Assembly: GCF_001895265.1 (NCBI RefSeq)
Contig: NZ_CP016796.1
Location: 992,001 to 1,056,000 of the forward strand
Direction of reading: 5' to 3'
Length of the DNA stretch: 64,000 nucleotides
Source: Francisella uliginis
GTDB taxonomy: Bacteria; Pseudomonadota; Gammaproteobacteria; Francisellales; Francisellaceae
Shown piece after piece: positions 7,517-17,725 of the stretch (position 1 is the stretch's first letter; each line of letters starts with the position of its first letter). A model generated the notes under the pieces. The model saw nothing but the letters and a program-made list of their open reading frames with translations, ran no database searches and was not told the DNA's origin. The translations under genes and the position numbers were made by a program.

Positions 7517-9061
7517 ATGAAAAAGTTATCTACAATGGCTGTGATATTTATCTCGACTGGTGGGATGATTGGCAGTGGTTGGTTGTTCTCACCATATTAT
7601 GGTTTCCAGACTGCTGGTCAAGGTGTTATAATTTCATGGTTCATTACAGCTCTTCTTACTTTACTTGTAGCATTGTGTTTTGCCGAGGTTGCATCTATGT
7701 TACCGATAGTCTCAGGAGCAATGCGTTTTTTAAGGATTACACATTCTCGAACTTTGGGTTTTTTATTTGTTGCTTTAGGATGGGTAAGTTATTTGGTCTA
7801 TTTACCTTTAGAAGCCCAGTCAGTTGTTCAGTATTTAGGATTTTGGTTTCCAAACTTAGTTGACTCAAGTTCTACAGGAGTTTTCTTATCATATTATGGA
7901 GTAACTCTTGCATTTTTGATTATGCTAGGTTTGACATACTTAAATACTTATCAACTTAAAAACGTTGCTAAGATTAATTCAATAGTTAGTATTTGGAAGA
8001 TTTTTTTACCAATAGCTATTGCTGTAGGAATGTTAACTTTTTATGGATCTTTTAAGAATTATCATACTAATACTTCGCATATTACTGTTAATTTTGAGCA
8101 TATTTTATTAGCTGTAACAGGCTCTGGTTTAGCTTTTGCTTTTTCTGGTTTTCAAAATGGGCTAATCGTAGCAAACTCAGCGAAAAATCCTAAATTAGCA
8201 ATTCCTCTATCATTAATAGCTCCTGTAGTAGTTGGTTTGACAATGTATATATCTTTATCGTTGCTTTTTATGTTCTGCATACCTGGGTCGGTAAAAGGTT
8301 TTGATGGAGGTGTTGCTCCTTTACTAGGTTTGTTGAGCTTATTTAGTTTACATATTATCTATACTATATTGTTTATAGATGCTATGGTTGCACCATTAGG
8401 TACAGGTAATGTTTATACCGCAGTTACTGGTAGGATTCTTCAAGCATTCGGATTAGAGTTTTTTAAAAAATCAGTTTTAACAAGATTAAATAAAAATCAT
8501 GTGCCAATATTTTGTATTTGGATTAACTTTTTTGTTGGTTTGATCTTTTTGTTTCAATTTCCGACATGGACAGCTTTAGTAAACTTTTTATCATCATTAG
8601 TTTTATTTAGCTGTTTATCAGGACCAGTAGTTTTGATTATCTTTAGAGATAAATTTCCTGAGATAGAGAGAAGATTTAGGTTACCTTTTTATAAGTTATT
8701 TGGGTATTTAGGATTTATATCTTGTACATATTTTATATATTGGTCGGGTACCTTTAATTTATTATGTTTAGTTATACTCGTTGTTGTAGCTTGTATTTTT
8801 TATTGGGTTGTTTTTATGCGCAATCATTTTATTGAAGTGTTTAAACAAACATGGTTTGTTTGCGCTTATATTATATGCTTATGGAGTATCTCATATATTC
8901 ATGAGTTAAAATTGATTACATTTCCATATGATAACTTAGTTGTGACTATAGTTAGTGCCTTATTTTTAATAGTATTTATTGCTACGCAAGCCTCGACAGA
9001 AACTATCCATAAAAATATACAAGGAGTTATGTCAGAGGTTGAGAATCTTAAAAGTATTTAA
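7517..9061 (+). CDS. APC-superfamily amino acid permease
   Basis: The product has 514 residues and about 12 predicted membrane spans. The first helix region, STGGMIGSGWLF, fits the glycine-rich substrate-binding unwound helix of APC transporters, and AEVASMLPIVSGAMRF matches the conserved second-helix/loop region. It should sit in the inner membrane and exchange or import an amino acid; the substrate is not evident. It lies between truA (114 bp upstream) and guaA (92 bp downstream) on the same strand, but the gaps suggest separate transcription. Confidence 0.85.
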   Translation: MKKLSTMAVIFISTGGMIGSGWLFSPYYGFQTAGQGVIISWFITALLTLLVALCFAEVASMLPIVSGAMRFLRITHSRTLGFLFVALGWVSYLVYLPLEAQSVVQYLGFWFPNLVDSSSTGVFLSYYGVTLAFLIMLGLTYLNTYQLKNVAKINSIVSIWKIFLPIAIAVGMLTFYGSFKNYHTNTSHITVNFEHILLAVTGSGLAFAFSGFQNGLIVANSAKNPKLAIPLSLIAPVVVGLTMYISLSLLFMFCIPGSVKGFDGGVAPLLGLLSLFSLHIIYTILFIDAMVAPLGTGNVYTAVTGRILQAFGLEFFKKSVLTRLNKNHVPIFCIWINFFVGLIFLFQFPTWTALVNFLSSLVLFSCLSGPVVLIIFRDKFPEIERRFRLPFYKLFGYLGFISCTYFIYWSGTFNLLCLVILVVVACIFYWVVFMRNHFIEVFKQTWFVCAYIICLWSISYIHELKLITFPYDNLVVTIVSALFLIVFIATQASTETIHKNIQGVMSEVENLKSI

Positions 9062-9153
9062 ATAATCATTTTTTCTTGTCAAAAGCTAATTACAATTAAG
9101 TCCTTTTAGGATAAAATAACACATCAATCATTTCTTTATTTTTAGAAAAAATA

Positions 9154-10704
9154 ATGACAGATATACATAATCATAAAATTTTGATTTTAGATTTTGGCTC
9201 ACAGTATACGCAGCTTATTGCTCGTAGAGTCAGAGAGGTAGGCGTTTTTTGTGAGATTTTTCCTCACGATATTGATGATGAATTTATCAAAGAGTATGGC
9301 GCAAAAGGGATAGTTCTTTCTGGAGGTCCAGAATCTGTTTATGATTCTCATGCAAAGGCCCCTGAAATAGTTTTTGATTTAGGGATTCCTGTTCTTGGTA
9401 TTTGCTATGGTATGCAAACCATGGTTATGCAACATGGTGGCGAGGTCAAAGGCTCAGATCAAAGTGAGTTTGGTAAAGCAATAATTAATATTTTAAGCTC
9501 TGATGATAATATCTTCTCTAATTTAGAACATGAACAGTTAGTTTGGATGAGTCATAGTGACAAAGTTACAGAAACTGGCGAGCATTTTGAAATAATAGCA
9601 TCTTCAGTAAATGCCCCTGTAGCAGCAGTAGCCCATAAGACTAAGCCTTTTTATGGAGTACAGTTCCACCCGGAGACAACTCATACAGAAAATGGTAAAC
9701 AAATTGTAGAAAACTTTGTTGTTAATATTTGTGGTTGTGACACTTTATGGAATATTGAAAATATTATTGAAAATGACGTTATTGAGATCAAAAAGAAAGT
9801 TGGCTCTGATAAAGTTATCTTAGGCTTATCAGGAGGTGTCGATTCATCTGTTGTAGCTGCGACTTTACATGAGGCTATAGGTGATCAATTAACTTGTATA
9901 TTTGTTGATACTGGTTTACTTCGTTTGAATGAAGGCGATCAAGTGATGGAAGTTTTTGCTGAGCATATGGATATTAATGTTATCCGTGTAAACGCAAAAG
10001 AGAGATTCCTAAAAGCTTTAGAAGGCGCTTGTGATCCTGAGCAAAAGCGTAAAATTATTGGTAAACTCTTTGTAGATATTTTTGATGAAGAAGCTGCAAA
10101 GATTGAAAACGCTAAATGGTTAGCTCAAGGTACTATATACAGTGATGTTATTGAGTCTGCTGGTAACAATAAGTCAAAAGCTCATGTTATCAAATCTCAT
10201 CATAATGTAGGTGGCTTACCTAAGGAGATGAAGTTACAGCTTTTAGAACCTTTAAGAGAGCTTTTTAAAGATGAGGTACGTAGATTAGGTTTAGGTCTAG
10301 GCTTACCATATCATATGCTTTACAGACATCCTTTCCCAGGTCCTGGTTTAGGCGTGCGTATCTTAGGTGAAATTAAAAAAGAATATGTAGAAACTTTACA
10401 AAAAGCAGATGCTATCTTTACAGAAGAATTATATAATCATAATTTGTATCAAGATATATCTCAAGCTTTTGGTGTTTTCTTACCAGTTAAGTCAGTTGGT
10501 GTAGTTGGAGACCAGCGTAGATATGAATATGTAATAGCTTTAAGAGCTGTTGTGAGTATTGATTTTATGACTGCAACATGGGCAAATTTACCTTATGATT
10601 TCCTATCTTTAGTTTCTAATAGAATAGTGAATGAGGTAAAAAAAGTTTCTCGAGTTGTTTATGATGTGACAGGTAAACCGCCTGGAACTATTGAATGGGA
10701 ATAA
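9154..10704 (+). CDS. guaA: GMP synthase (glutamine-hydrolysing)
   Basis: This is a full-length 516-residue GuaA, converting XMP to GMP with ATP and glutamine in purine synthesis. The class I amidotransferase domain has nucleophile C84 (GICYGMQ) and the H172/E174 pair (QFHPETT). The ATP-pyrophosphatase domain carries the PP-loop SGGVDSS at 226-232, and the C-terminal dimerisation domain ends in the characteristic KPPGTIEWE. No guaB is visible in the window. Confidence 0.98.
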   Translation: MTDIHNHKILILDFGSQYTQLIARRVREVGVFCEIFPHDIDDEFIKEYGAKGIVLSGGPESVYDSHAKAPEIVFDLGIPVLGICYGMQTMVMQHGGEVKGSDQSEFGKAIINILSSDDNIFSNLEHEQLVWMSHSDKVTETGEHFEIIASSVNAPVAAVAHKTKPFYGVQFHPETTHTENGKQIVENFVVNICGCDTLWNIENIIENDVIEIKKKVGSDKVILGLSGGVDSSVVAATLHEAIGDQLTCIFVDTGLLRLNEGDQVMEVFAEHMDINVIRVNAKERFLKALEGACDPEQKRKIIGKLFVDIFDEEAAKIENAKWLAQGTIYSDVIESAGNNKSKAHVIKSHHNVGGLPKEMKLQLLEPLRELFKDEVRRLGLGLGLPYHMLYRHPFPGPGLGVRILGEIKKEYVETLQKADAIFTEELYNHNLYQDISQAFGVFLPVKSVGVVGDQRRYEYVIALRAVVSIDFMTATWANLPYDFLSLVSNRIVNEVKKVSRVVYDVTGKPPGTIEWE

Positions 10705-10783
10705 ATAAACTCCCATAATATAAAATAAAAGTTTAATTAGTATATATTTTTATACTTTTGAATTAGGTGAACATTTTTATACT

Positions 10784-12634
10784 ATGTCAAAATATAAAAT
10801 TTTAGATAAAGTAAACACCCCCAAAGATCTAAAGTATATTCCTGAAACACAGCTTAGGGATTTGTCATCAGAGCTGAGAGCCTTTTTAGTGGATACTCTT
10901 GATGTTAGTGGCGGTCATTTTGCTAGTAGTCTTGGTGCTACAGAACTAACGGTAGCATTACACTATGTCTACAATACACCACATGATAATATAGTTTGGG
11001 ATGTTGGACATCAAACTTATATTCACAAAATTCTTACAGGAAGAAAAGATAAGCTTGTGACTATCAAAAAAGATGGTGGCATATCTGGATTTCCAAAACG
11101 TAGTGAGAGTGAGTATGACACTTTTGGTGTAGGGCACTCTAGTACTTCTATCAGTGCCGCTGTTGGTATGGCAATAGGTGATAGATTAAAAGGAAAATCA
11201 TCTAATACTGTAGCTATAATTGGTGATGGAGCTATTACAGGCGGTATGGCATTTGAGGCTTTAAATCATGCTGGTGGTATAAAAGAAGATGTTTTAGTTG
11301 TCTTGAACGATAATGAAATGTCTATTTCTGATAATGTTGGCGGACTTTCTGCACATTTTAGTAAGATTATTTCAGGCGGCTTTTATAACAGTATCCGCGA
11401 AAAGGGTAAAGAAGTCTTAAAAAATATTCCTCCGATGTTTGAATTTGTCAAAAAAATTGAAACTCAAACAAAAGGAATGTTTGTTCCTGCAAACTTTTTC
11501 GAAGACTTAGGTTTCTATTATGTCGGACCTATAGATGGTCATGATGTAAATGAGCTAGTAAAAACTTTAAGAATTTTAAAAGATCATAAAGGGCCTAAAC
11601 TATTACATATAATAACTAAAAAGGGTAAAGGTTATACTAAGGCTGAATCAGATCCTATTAAGTTTCATCATGTAGCACCAAGTTTTCATACAGGAGAGAG
11701 TAGTGCTAAAGCTTCAAAACCAACATATTCAAATATCTTTGGTAATTGGATTTGTCAAAAAGCAGCTAAAGATCAGCGTTTAGTAGGTGTTACACCTGCT
11801 ATGAAAGAAGGTTCTGATTTGATAAAATTTTCCAAAGAATATCCAAATAGGTATTTTGATGTTGCTATTGCAGAACAGCATGCTGTGACATTTGCTGGAG
11901 GTTTAGCTTGTCAAGGACTAAAACCCGTTGTAGCTATTTACTCAACATTTTTACAAAGAGCTTATGATCAAGTTATTCATGATGTTGCTTTACAGAATCT
12001 TGATGTTTTATATGCTGTTGATAGAGCTGGTCTAGTTGGTGCAGATGGCGCGACACATGATGGTAGCTTTGATTTATCCTTTATGCGTTGTATTCCAAAT
12101 CATGTGATAATGACACCTAGTGATGAAAATGAAGCTCATCATATGCTTGATTTAGGTTATGAGTATAATGGTCCAGCTATGGTACGCTATCCACGAGGTG
12201 CAGGTATAGGAGCTGAAATTACAGATGAACTAGATTTAGAGTTAGGTAAGTCAAAAATAGTTAGAGAAGGTTCTAAAATAGCTATATTGAATTTTGGAAC
12301 TTTGCTACCAATAGCTAAGCAAATTGCAGATAAATATAATGCTACAGTTATAGATATGCGTTTTGTAAAACCTCTTGATGAGCAAATTATAGATACTGTT
12401 TGTAAATCACATAAAATAATCTTAACTTTAGAAGAAAGCTCTATCGCGGGTGGGGCAGGTTCTGCTGTCAATGAATATCTAGTAGCTAAAGATTTAAATA
12501 AAGATTTAACTATAAGAAATTTTGGACTTCAAGATCAGTTTTTAAATCATGGCACAAAAGATTTATTATTGGATCAAAGTAATATTTCTTTTGAAAAAAT
12601 ATCTAGTGAAATTGATATCATTCTAAATAATTAA
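10784..12634 (+). CDS. dxs: 1-deoxy-D-xylulose-5-phosphate synthase
   Basis: The 616-residue thiamine-diphosphate enzyme condenses pyruvate and glyceraldehyde-3-phosphate, the first step of the MEP isoprenoid pathway. Visible marks are [17 protein letters not shown] near the N-terminus, the ThDP/Mg motif [18 protein letters not shown] with LNDNEMSIS, the catalytic-Glu region [14 protein letters not shown], and [15 protein letters not shown] in the pyrimidine domain. Length and domain order are normal. It lies 79 bp after guaA on the same strand. Confidence 0.97.
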   Translation: MSKYKILDKVNTPKDLKYIPETQLRDLSSELRAFLVDTLDVSGGHFASSLGATELTVALHYVYNTPHDNIVWDVGHQTYIHKILTGRKDKLVTIKKDGGISGFPKRSESEYDTFGVGHSSTSISAAVGMAIGDRLKGKSSNTVAIIGDGAITGGMAFEALNHAGGIKEDVLVVLNDNEMSISDNVGGLSAHFSKIISGGFYNSIREKGKEVLKNIPPMFEFVKKIETQTKGMFVPANFFEDLGFYYVGPIDGHDVNELVKTLRILKDHKGPKLLHIITKKGKGYTKAESDPIKFHHVAPSFHTGESSAKASKPTYSNIFGNWICQKAAKDQRLVGVTPAMKEGSDLIKFSKEYPNRYFDVAIAEQHAVTFAGGLACQGLKPVVAIYSTFLQRAYDQVIHDVALQNLDVLYAVDRAGLVGADGATHDGSFDLSFMRCIPNHVIMTPSDENEAHHMLDLGYEYNGPAMVRYPRGAGIGAEITDELDLELGKSKIVREGSKIAILNFGTLLPIAKQIADKYNATVIDMRFVKPLDEQIIDTVCKSHKIILTLEESSIAGGAGSAVNEYLVAKDLNKDLTIRNFGLQDQFLNHGTKDLLLDQSNISFEKISSEIDIILNN

Positions 12635-12694
12635 TTTAAAAATTATATAGATATCTTATACTTATATTAAAGCTACTTTACTATAAATAAGTAA

Positions 12695-13318
12695 ATGAAA
12701 AAAATAATTATAGCTGCGATAGCTTGTATTGTAATTTATTTAATCTACTTTATCTTTTTCTCAACTAGTTATAACAACTGGCATATTATCAATAGTCAGC
12801 CTAAAGGTAAAACTATAGTTGCTTTTGGGGATAGTCTAACAGCTGGCTATAGAGTTGATAAAAAAGATAACTATCCATCGCAACTGTCTAAGATGATTAA
12901 TCAGCCTATAATTAATATGGGAATATCTGGAGAAACAACACAACAAGCCTTAGAGCGAATTAATAGTGTATTAGATAAAGATCCTAAAATTGTCCTTATA
13001 ACTTTAGGAGGTAATGACCTTAAAAAGAGAGTTCCTGCTGGAGAGGCTTTTGATAATCTTAAACAAATAGTCGATATTTTGCAAGCAAATGGAGCACTTG
13101 TTGTTATCGGTGGTTTAGATATTCCTTACTATTCAAATGATTATGCAGATGATTATATTATATTTGCTAAAGATAATGGTTGCTTGCTTGTTCCTAATGT
13201 TCTTGATGGATTGTTTGGTAATAAAAAATTAATGGTTGATACTGTTCACCCTAATGCAAAAGGATATACCATTGTAGCAAAAGAGTTTTATAAAGTAATA
13301 AAGAATTATGTTAATTAA
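12695..13318 (+). CDS. SGNH/GDSL esterase, TesA-like, membrane-anchored or exported
   Basis: The 207-residue protein starts with a hydrophobic segment at residues 3-22 that could be a signal peptide or anchor. It then shows the SGNH hydrolase blocks: nucleophile S47 in FGDSLTAG, block II around MGISGE (76-80), N107 in LGGND, and D182/H185 in DTVHPN. The family includes acyl-CoA thioesterase I / lysophospholipase L1 (TesA) and arylesterases. The substrate here is not known, and the envelope location is inferred from the N-terminus. It lies 60 bp after dxs on the same strand. Confidence 0.85.
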   Translation: MKKIIIAAIACIVIYLIYFIFFSTSYNNWHIINSQPKGKTIVAFGDSLTAGYRVDKKDNYPSQLSKMINQPIINMGISGETTQQALERINSVLDKDPKIVLITLGGNDLKKRVPAGEAFDNLKQIVDILQANGALVVIGGLDIPYYSNDYADDYIIFAKDNGCLLVPNVLDGLFGNKKLMVDTVHPNAKGYTIVAKEFYKVIKNYVN

Positions 13319-13331
13319 GAAAATCTAACTA

Positions 13332-13922
13332 TTAGGAGAAACGCGTTATACTGCCTATTCCTTCTTTTTGATAAACATGAGAAACATCTATACCTAATTC
13401 TCTTCTAATAAATGGTAATGAGAAATAGCCACGAATATATTTTTCACCATTGTCATTTTTATCATAAACAACTATATGGTGGTAAGCAGAGTGTATTAGA
13501 GTATTTAATATATGGCCAATCTTAGCTCCCTTAATAATTGAATAAGATACTACGTTTACTTGTGAGATATGTAATTTTGCATCATCAGCAGTTAAATCGG
13601 CAGGTTTAACTCCAGTATCTCTAGCTCTTTCTTGTAATGCTTGTCCTTCTATATAGTGCAAAGCAATAGTTCCTGTAACCTTTCCAGATGCACTAGTTAC
13701 TAGAGTAAAATCTTTATGATTATCTATTAGTTTAGATTTTACATCTTTTAGGTGAGTGTCTCCTCGTACAACTAAAGCTTTGTGTTTTTTGTAGTCTCTA
13801 AAAACTTCTAAAGCTGGACTGTCTAAATATAATAATTGATTTACATCATCATCAAGGTATTCAACAGATTTAGCATCGTTAAAGTGAGAAAGTTCTATTT
13901 GTTTAAATTCTTTTAGATCCAC
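13332..13922 (-). CDS. CBS-domain-like protein
   Basis: The protein has 196 residues, no signal peptide and no membrane segments. Residues about 45-105 (ALVVRGDTHLKDVKSKLID, then FTLVTSASGKVTGTIALHYI) and about 125-185 (KIGHILNTLIHSAYHHIVVYD, then YIRGYFSLPFIRREL) have the alpha-beta pattern of a pair of CBS motifs, which usually bind adenosyl ligands. A regulatory or sensor role is inferred only from that fold. It is convergent with the SGNH esterase and divergent from the SDR gene. Confidence 0.6.
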   Translation of the reverse strand: MDLKEFKQIELSHFNDAKSVEYLDDDVNQLLYLDSPALEVFRDYKKHKALVVRGDTHLKDVKSKLIDNHKDFTLVTSASGKVTGTIALHYIEGQALQERARDTGVKPADLTADDAKLHISQVNVVSYSIIKGAKIGHILNTLIHSAYHHIVVYDKNDNGEKYIRGYFSLPFIRRELGIDVSHVYQKEGIGSITRFS

Positions 13923-14038
13923 TATTTTCTCCTAGTATAAATGTGTGGAATAATAATTAAGATTTTAGACAAAATATTTGTCTTTTTCAAAGCTTATCCG
14001 CTATTATTTACATAAGAAAATTTTTTAGTTGATACAGT

Positions 14039-14764
14039 ATGCCAAACTATTTAGTTACTGGAGGGTCAAATGGAATTGGAAAGGCTCTTATTGATATATT
14101 AAAACAAGATGAAAATAGTAATATTTTTAATGTCGATTGTGTAGAACCAGATAATAAAGATAATGCTAAATTTATCAAAGCTGACTTGACTAAAGAGCAA
14201 GATATTCAAGAAGTTGTATCTAGTGTTAAGGATATTTCATTTGATGGTATTTTTCTAAATGCAGGAGTATTAATCAAAGGATCAGTTTTTGATATTGAAA
14301 TAGAAGATATTAAAAAAGTATTTGATGTGAATGTTTGGTCTAATATTTATCTAATCAAAGGTTTAAAAGAAAATATCCGTCAGGGTGCTTCTATTGTATT
14401 TAATGGTTCTGATCAGTGTTTTGTTGCTAAATCAAATAGTTTTGCTTATACAACAAGTAAAGGTGCTATAGCTCAGATGACAAAGTCATTAGCCATTGAT
14501 TTAGCTAAATATAATATCCGTGTAAATGCAGTATGCCCTGGAACTGTAGATACAGATTTTTATAGAAATCTTATACAAGAATATGCTCAAAATGAAGGCA
14601 TATCATTTGAACAAGCTCATAAAGGTGAAGAACAAGAATTTCCTTTACAGAGAATTGCACAGCCAGAAGAGGTGGCAAACTTAGTGTATTTTTTACTTAG
14701 TGATAAAAGTAAATTTATGACTGGTGGCTTGATTCCTATAGATGGTGGTTATACAGCTCAATAG
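14039..14764 (+). CDS. Short-chain dehydrogenase/reductase (SDR)
   Basis: The 241-residue classical SDR has all signature elements: the cofactor-binding TGGSNGIG at 7-14, NAG at 74-76, N98, and the catalytic S124, Y137, K141 (YxxxK), followed by NIRVNAVCPGTVDT. D33 after the second strand (NVDCVEPD) suggests a preference for NAD over NADP. The substrate is not identifiable, although the C-terminal MTGGLIPIDGGYTAQ is ordinary for the family. It starts 116 bp from the divergent CBS-like gene. Confidence 0.88.
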   Translation: MPNYLVTGGSNGIGKALIDILKQDENSNIFNVDCVEPDNKDNAKFIKADLTKEQDIQEVVSSVKDISFDGIFLNAGVLIKGSVFDIEIEDIKKVFDVNVWSNIYLIKGLKENIRQGASIVFNGSDQCFVAKSNSFAYTTSKGAIAQMTKSLAIDLAKYNIRVNAVCPGTVDTDFYRNLIQEYAQNEGISFEQAHKGEEQEFPLQRIAQPEEVANLVYFLLSDKSKFMTGGLIPIDGGYTAQ

Positions 14765-14832
14765 TTTTACGATAAAATATAATAACAGTGTTATACTTTT
14801 AGTGTAAGTACCTATAATTTATAGATTAAGAT

Positions 14833-15879
14833 ATGATTGAAACAGATAGAATAATTTCAGCAAATACTGTTCAGAGTAATGATGAAAATGTTATAGATAG
14901 AGCCATTAGACCAAAGACTTTATCTGAGTATGAGGGGCAACCGACAGTTCGAGAGCAGATGGAAATATTTATCGAGGCTGCAAAATCTCGTAATGATGCT
15001 CTTGATCATACACTTATATTTGGTCCTCCAGGTTTAGGTAAGACAACTTTATCAAATATTATAGCTAATGAAATGGGCGTAGAGCTTAAACAAACAAGTG
15101 GCCCTGTATTAGAAAAAGCAGGAGATCTAGCAGCACTTTTAACAAATCTTGAAGAAAATGATGTTTTATTTATTGATGAGATTCATCGTTTAAGTCCAGT
15201 TGTTGAAGAGATTTTATATCCTGCAATGGAAGATTATCAACTTGATATAATGATTGGTGAAGGTCCAGCTGCAAGATCAATAAAGATTGATTTACCTCCA
15301 TTTACTTTAGTAGGAGCTACTACAAGAGCAGGTTTATTAACATCGCCTCTTAGAGATAGATTTGGTATTATTCAGCGTTTAGAGTTTTACTCTGTTGAGG
15401 ATTTAGCAAAGATTGTTTATCGTTCAGCTAAGCTACTTGAATTGGATATGACCGATGATGGTGCTCACGAGATAGCAAAACGCTCAAGAGGAACTCCTAG
15501 AATAGCAAATAGACTATTGCGTAGAGTTAGAGACTATGCTCAAGTAAAAGGTTCTGGAAAAATAAACTATGAGATAGCTGACAAAGCTTTAACAATGTTA
15601 AAAGTAGATCCCGTGGGCTTTGATCATATGGATCATAGATATCTATTGACGCTTATTGAGAAGTTTGGTGGAGGCCCTGTAGGTTTAGATACAATGGCTG
15701 CTGCATTAAGTGAAGAAAAAGGTACGATTGAAGATGTTATTGAGCCATATTTGATTCAACAAGGCTATATAATGCGTACAGCAAGAGGACGAATAGCTAC
15801 TTTAATAGCGTACAATCACTTTAAGTTAAAAATCCCAGAAAATTTAAGCTCTGATAAACAGCAGAACTTATTAATCTAG
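14833..15879 (+). CDS. ruvB: Holliday junction branch migration ATPase RuvB
   Basis: The product has 348 residues with Walker A GPPGLGKT (64-71), Walker B DEIH (115-118), the sensor region ATTRAG and a C-terminal winged-helix domain ending in [12 protein letters not shown]. RuvB drives branch migration with RuvA during recombinational repair. ruvA and ruvC are not adjacent, so the usual ruvAB pairing is broken here. Its last 9 bp overlap the convergent Xre-family gene. Confidence 0.97.
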   Translation: MIETDRIISANTVQSNDENVIDRAIRPKTLSEYEGQPTVREQMEIFIEAAKSRNDALDHTLIFGPPGLGKTTLSNIIANEMGVELKQTSGPVLEKAGDLAALLTNLEENDVLFIDEIHRLSPVVEEILYPAMEDYQLDIMIGEGPAARSIKIDLPPFTLVGATTRAGLLTSPLRDRFGIIQRLEFYSVEDLAKIVYRSAKLLELDMTDDGAHEIAKRSRGTPRIANRLLRRVRDYAQVKGSGKINYEIADKALTMLKVDPVGFDHMDHRYLLTLIEKFGGGPVGLDTMAAALSEEKGTIEDVIEPYLIQQGYIMRTARGRIATLIAYNHFKLKIPENLSSDKQQNLLI

Positions 15880-16089
15880 TTTTTTATCATCTTGATATAT
15901 AAGAATATCTCCTGGTTGGCAATCTAGATATTTGCAAATAGCTTCTAAAGTCGAAAATCTAACTGCCTTAGCCTTTTGATTTTTAAGTATAGAAAAGTTT
16001 TGCTCTGTAATCCCAATAGCCTTAGCTAAGTCTTTTGAACGAACTTTTTTTTCTGCCATTATAGTGCCTAAATTTATTTTTATTGTCAT
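15871..16089 (-). CDS. Small Xre-family (Cro/C1-type) transcriptional regulator
   Basis: The 72-residue protein is almost entirely one helix-turn-helix domain ([40 protein letters not shown]), ending in PGDILIYQ as in YozG-like regulators. It follows the DUF2975 membrane gene by 14 bp on the same strand, a pairing often seen in bacteria, so the two are probably co-transcribed. It overlaps the 3' end of ruvB tail to tail by 9 bp. A probable binding site is the 12-bp direct repeat at 16695-16727. Confidence 0.9.
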   Translation of the reverse strand: MTIKINLGTIMAEKKVRSKDLAKAIGITEQNFSILKNQKAKAVRFSTLEAICKYLDCQPGDILIYQDDKKLD

Positions 16090-16103
16090 TTTGAAAATAC
16101 CTT

Positions 16104-16643
16104 TTAAATTGTTAAGTCATTTTCTTCAGAAATTTCTTTAGCTTTTTGCATCACAGAAGCTATAGTTATAACAATGGCTCCTGTAATTAAAGCTAAGATA
16201 TTTAGAATATCTATATTAATGGCAATAAATCTTTCTCCAACAGGATTATTATAGCTTAACGTTAGAGTAATTAGTGGGCTATAAATTAGTTTAGCAATAA
16301 ACCAATACACTAAAGCATGGCCTAAACTTTTATAGATAGAGACTACTTTAGATGAGAATACTTCAAGGTTTTCATAACAAGTAAATAATCTTATGAGTAG
16401 TTCAAGAATGTTAAGAACTGCAAGGGTAGGGATTAAACTTACAAATAGCGCAAAAATTCTTGTAGTTAGCGAAAGTTCATGAGAAATATAACTTGTAAAT
16501 GATTGAGAAACTCCAATAGAGCTAAAAAGATCAAAGCTTGTCTGTACACAAACCCAAAATAAAGGAACTAATATTATTATTATTAAAAATATTGCTTTAA
16601 AGAATATTTTATAGAACTTACTCTTTTTTTGAAAGTTATACAT
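16104..16643 (-). CDS. DUF2975 family membrane protein
   Basis: The product has 179 residues and four probable transmembrane segments (about 13-32, 58-80, 105-125 and 145-165). The layout and the adjacent small Xre regulator fit the DUF2975 family, whose function is not established. A membrane component that senses a signal and works with the regulator is an inference from gene pairing. The start is the ATG at 16643, followed by the basic stretch NFQKKSKFYK. Confidence 0.75.
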   Translation of the reverse strand: MYNFQKKSKFYKIFFKAIFLIIIILVPLFWVCVQTSFDLFSSIGVSQSFTSYISHELSLTTRIFALFVSLIPTLAVLNILELLIRLFTCYENLEVFSSKVVSIYKSLGHALVYWFIAKLIYSPLITLTLSYNNPVGERFIAINIDILNILALITGAIVITIASVMQKAKEISEENDLTI

Positions 16644-16694
16644 TTGTCTACCTTTTATTCTATATATAATTATTCTAACTACATATTATATAAA

Positions 16695-16727
16695 TAATTA
16701 TTGTTATTCAATATGTAATTATTGTTA
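16695..16727. promoter_or_regulatory. Phased 12-bp direct repeat, candidate operator between DUF2975/Xre and the protease gene
   Basis: TAATTATTGTTA occurs at 16695-16706 and again at 16716-16727, perfectly conserved with a 21-bp period (two helical turns), in the 136-bp divergent region. That spacing puts both copies on the same DNA face, as for tandem regulator binding. The Xre protein at 15871-16089 is the obvious candidate ligand. The region is very AT-rich, so chance cannot be excluded. Confidence 0.45.
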
Positions 16728-16779
16728 AACAGTAATTTATGTATTATTATCTAATAAATTGAATTATTAATAGAATGAT

Positions 16780-17724
16780 ATGAAAATTATAATATCTTTT
16801 ATTTTTTGTCTATTGGTTAACACTTTACAAGCAGAAGATTTAGGAAACTATTTAACAGAAAAATATGGTTATCAGAAATTTAATTTACTCGATAATGACC
16901 AAGAGTATCATGCGCCATATTTAATAGGAAAAGTTAATAATAATAAAGTTTATATTTTGTTTGATACAGGCTCTAATGGAGTAAGTATTTTTAATAGTTC
17001 TGTTAAACAGCTTAAGCTTAAAGAAGACAATAGTTTAAATCATTCAAAAAATATGACTGGGCAATCAAGTATCAATCATAGTGTCATTTTGAAACAAATA
17101 AAAATCGGTAATATTATTTTAAAAAATGTCAAAGCTAAGATCACTAACCAACCTAAAAAAAAGCAATATCCAACTATTGTTATAGGGACTAATTTTTTAA
17201 AGAAATACAACGCTATATTTAACTTCTCTAATAATAATATATATCTAAGTACTAGGCAGATAACACCTAAAGATCATTATCTAATAGGTCAGAAACTACA
17301 AGCTAATGATTATTTATTAATTAATCTAACAAAACTACTTTCACAACATCAGGTTATACCTATAGCATTTAATAAAAATTCTCCAGTGAATTGTTTACTT
17401 GATACAGGAACTTCAGATTTTACGGTATCTGATGATTATACTAAGAGTATTGGTCTAAAAACTACCTCTAAAAAGACAATTAAGGCAACAGATGGAACAC
17501 TTACAGTCGCTAATACTAGCATTGCTAGTCTTACACTTAATCCTCTAAATACATTTTATCAAAAGAGATTACAGTTACTTAACCTTAAGGCAACTTCAGC
17601 AAATATAGGATCCTTAAGTAAATTCTTAGGAGTGGTTTGTGTTTTAGGATTTAAGGAGTTAAAAGATACTAAGTCAATTTATGACTTTTCAGCAGCAAGG
17701 CTCTATATTCAAAGTGATTTATGA
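16780..17724 (+). CDS. Exported pepsin/retropepsin-like aspartic protease with two DTG motifs
   Basis: The 314-residue protein has an N-terminal signal peptide (about 1-18, ending near LQA). Two aspartic protease active-site motifs are present: ILFDTGSNGVSIF with D62 and CLLDTGTSDFTVS with D208. They are about 146 residues apart, each followed by a region resembling half of a retropepsin domain. One chain with both catalytic aspartates suggests a bilobal, self-sufficient enzyme rather than an obligate homodimer. It should act in the periplasm or outside the cell; the substrate is unknown. It is transcribed away from the DUF2975 gene and ends 1 bp from the convergent transporter. Confidence 0.8.
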   Translation: MKIIISFIFCLLVNTLQAEDLGNYLTEKYGYQKFNLLDNDQEYHAPYLIGKVNNNKVYILFDTGSNGVSIFNSSVKQLKLKEDNSLNHSKNMTGQSSINHSVILKQIKIGNIILKNVKAKITNQPKKKQYPTIVIGTNFLKKYNAIFNFSNNNIYLSTRQITPKDHYLIGQKLQANDYLLINLTKLLSQHQVIPIAFNKNSPVNCLLDTGTSDFTVSDDYTKSIGLKTTSKKTIKATDGTLTVANTSIASLTLNPLNTFYQKRLQLLNLKATSANIGSLSKFLGVVCVLGFKELKDTKSIYDFSAARLYIQSDL

Positions 17725-17725
17725 T

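Noticed and set aside
7579-7863. Plus-strand frame inside the APC permease gene
   Set aside because: It lies in another frame of a well-supported membrane protein gene and has no recognisable product.
9076-9117. guaA promoter from TTGTCA and TAAAAT
   Set aside because: The two hexamers are 30 bp apart, too far for a sigma-70 promoter.
10695-10716. Terminator after guaA from the ATGGGA/TCCCAT inverted repeat
   Set aside because: The stem is only 6 bp with a 10-base loop, and no T-run follows on either strand.
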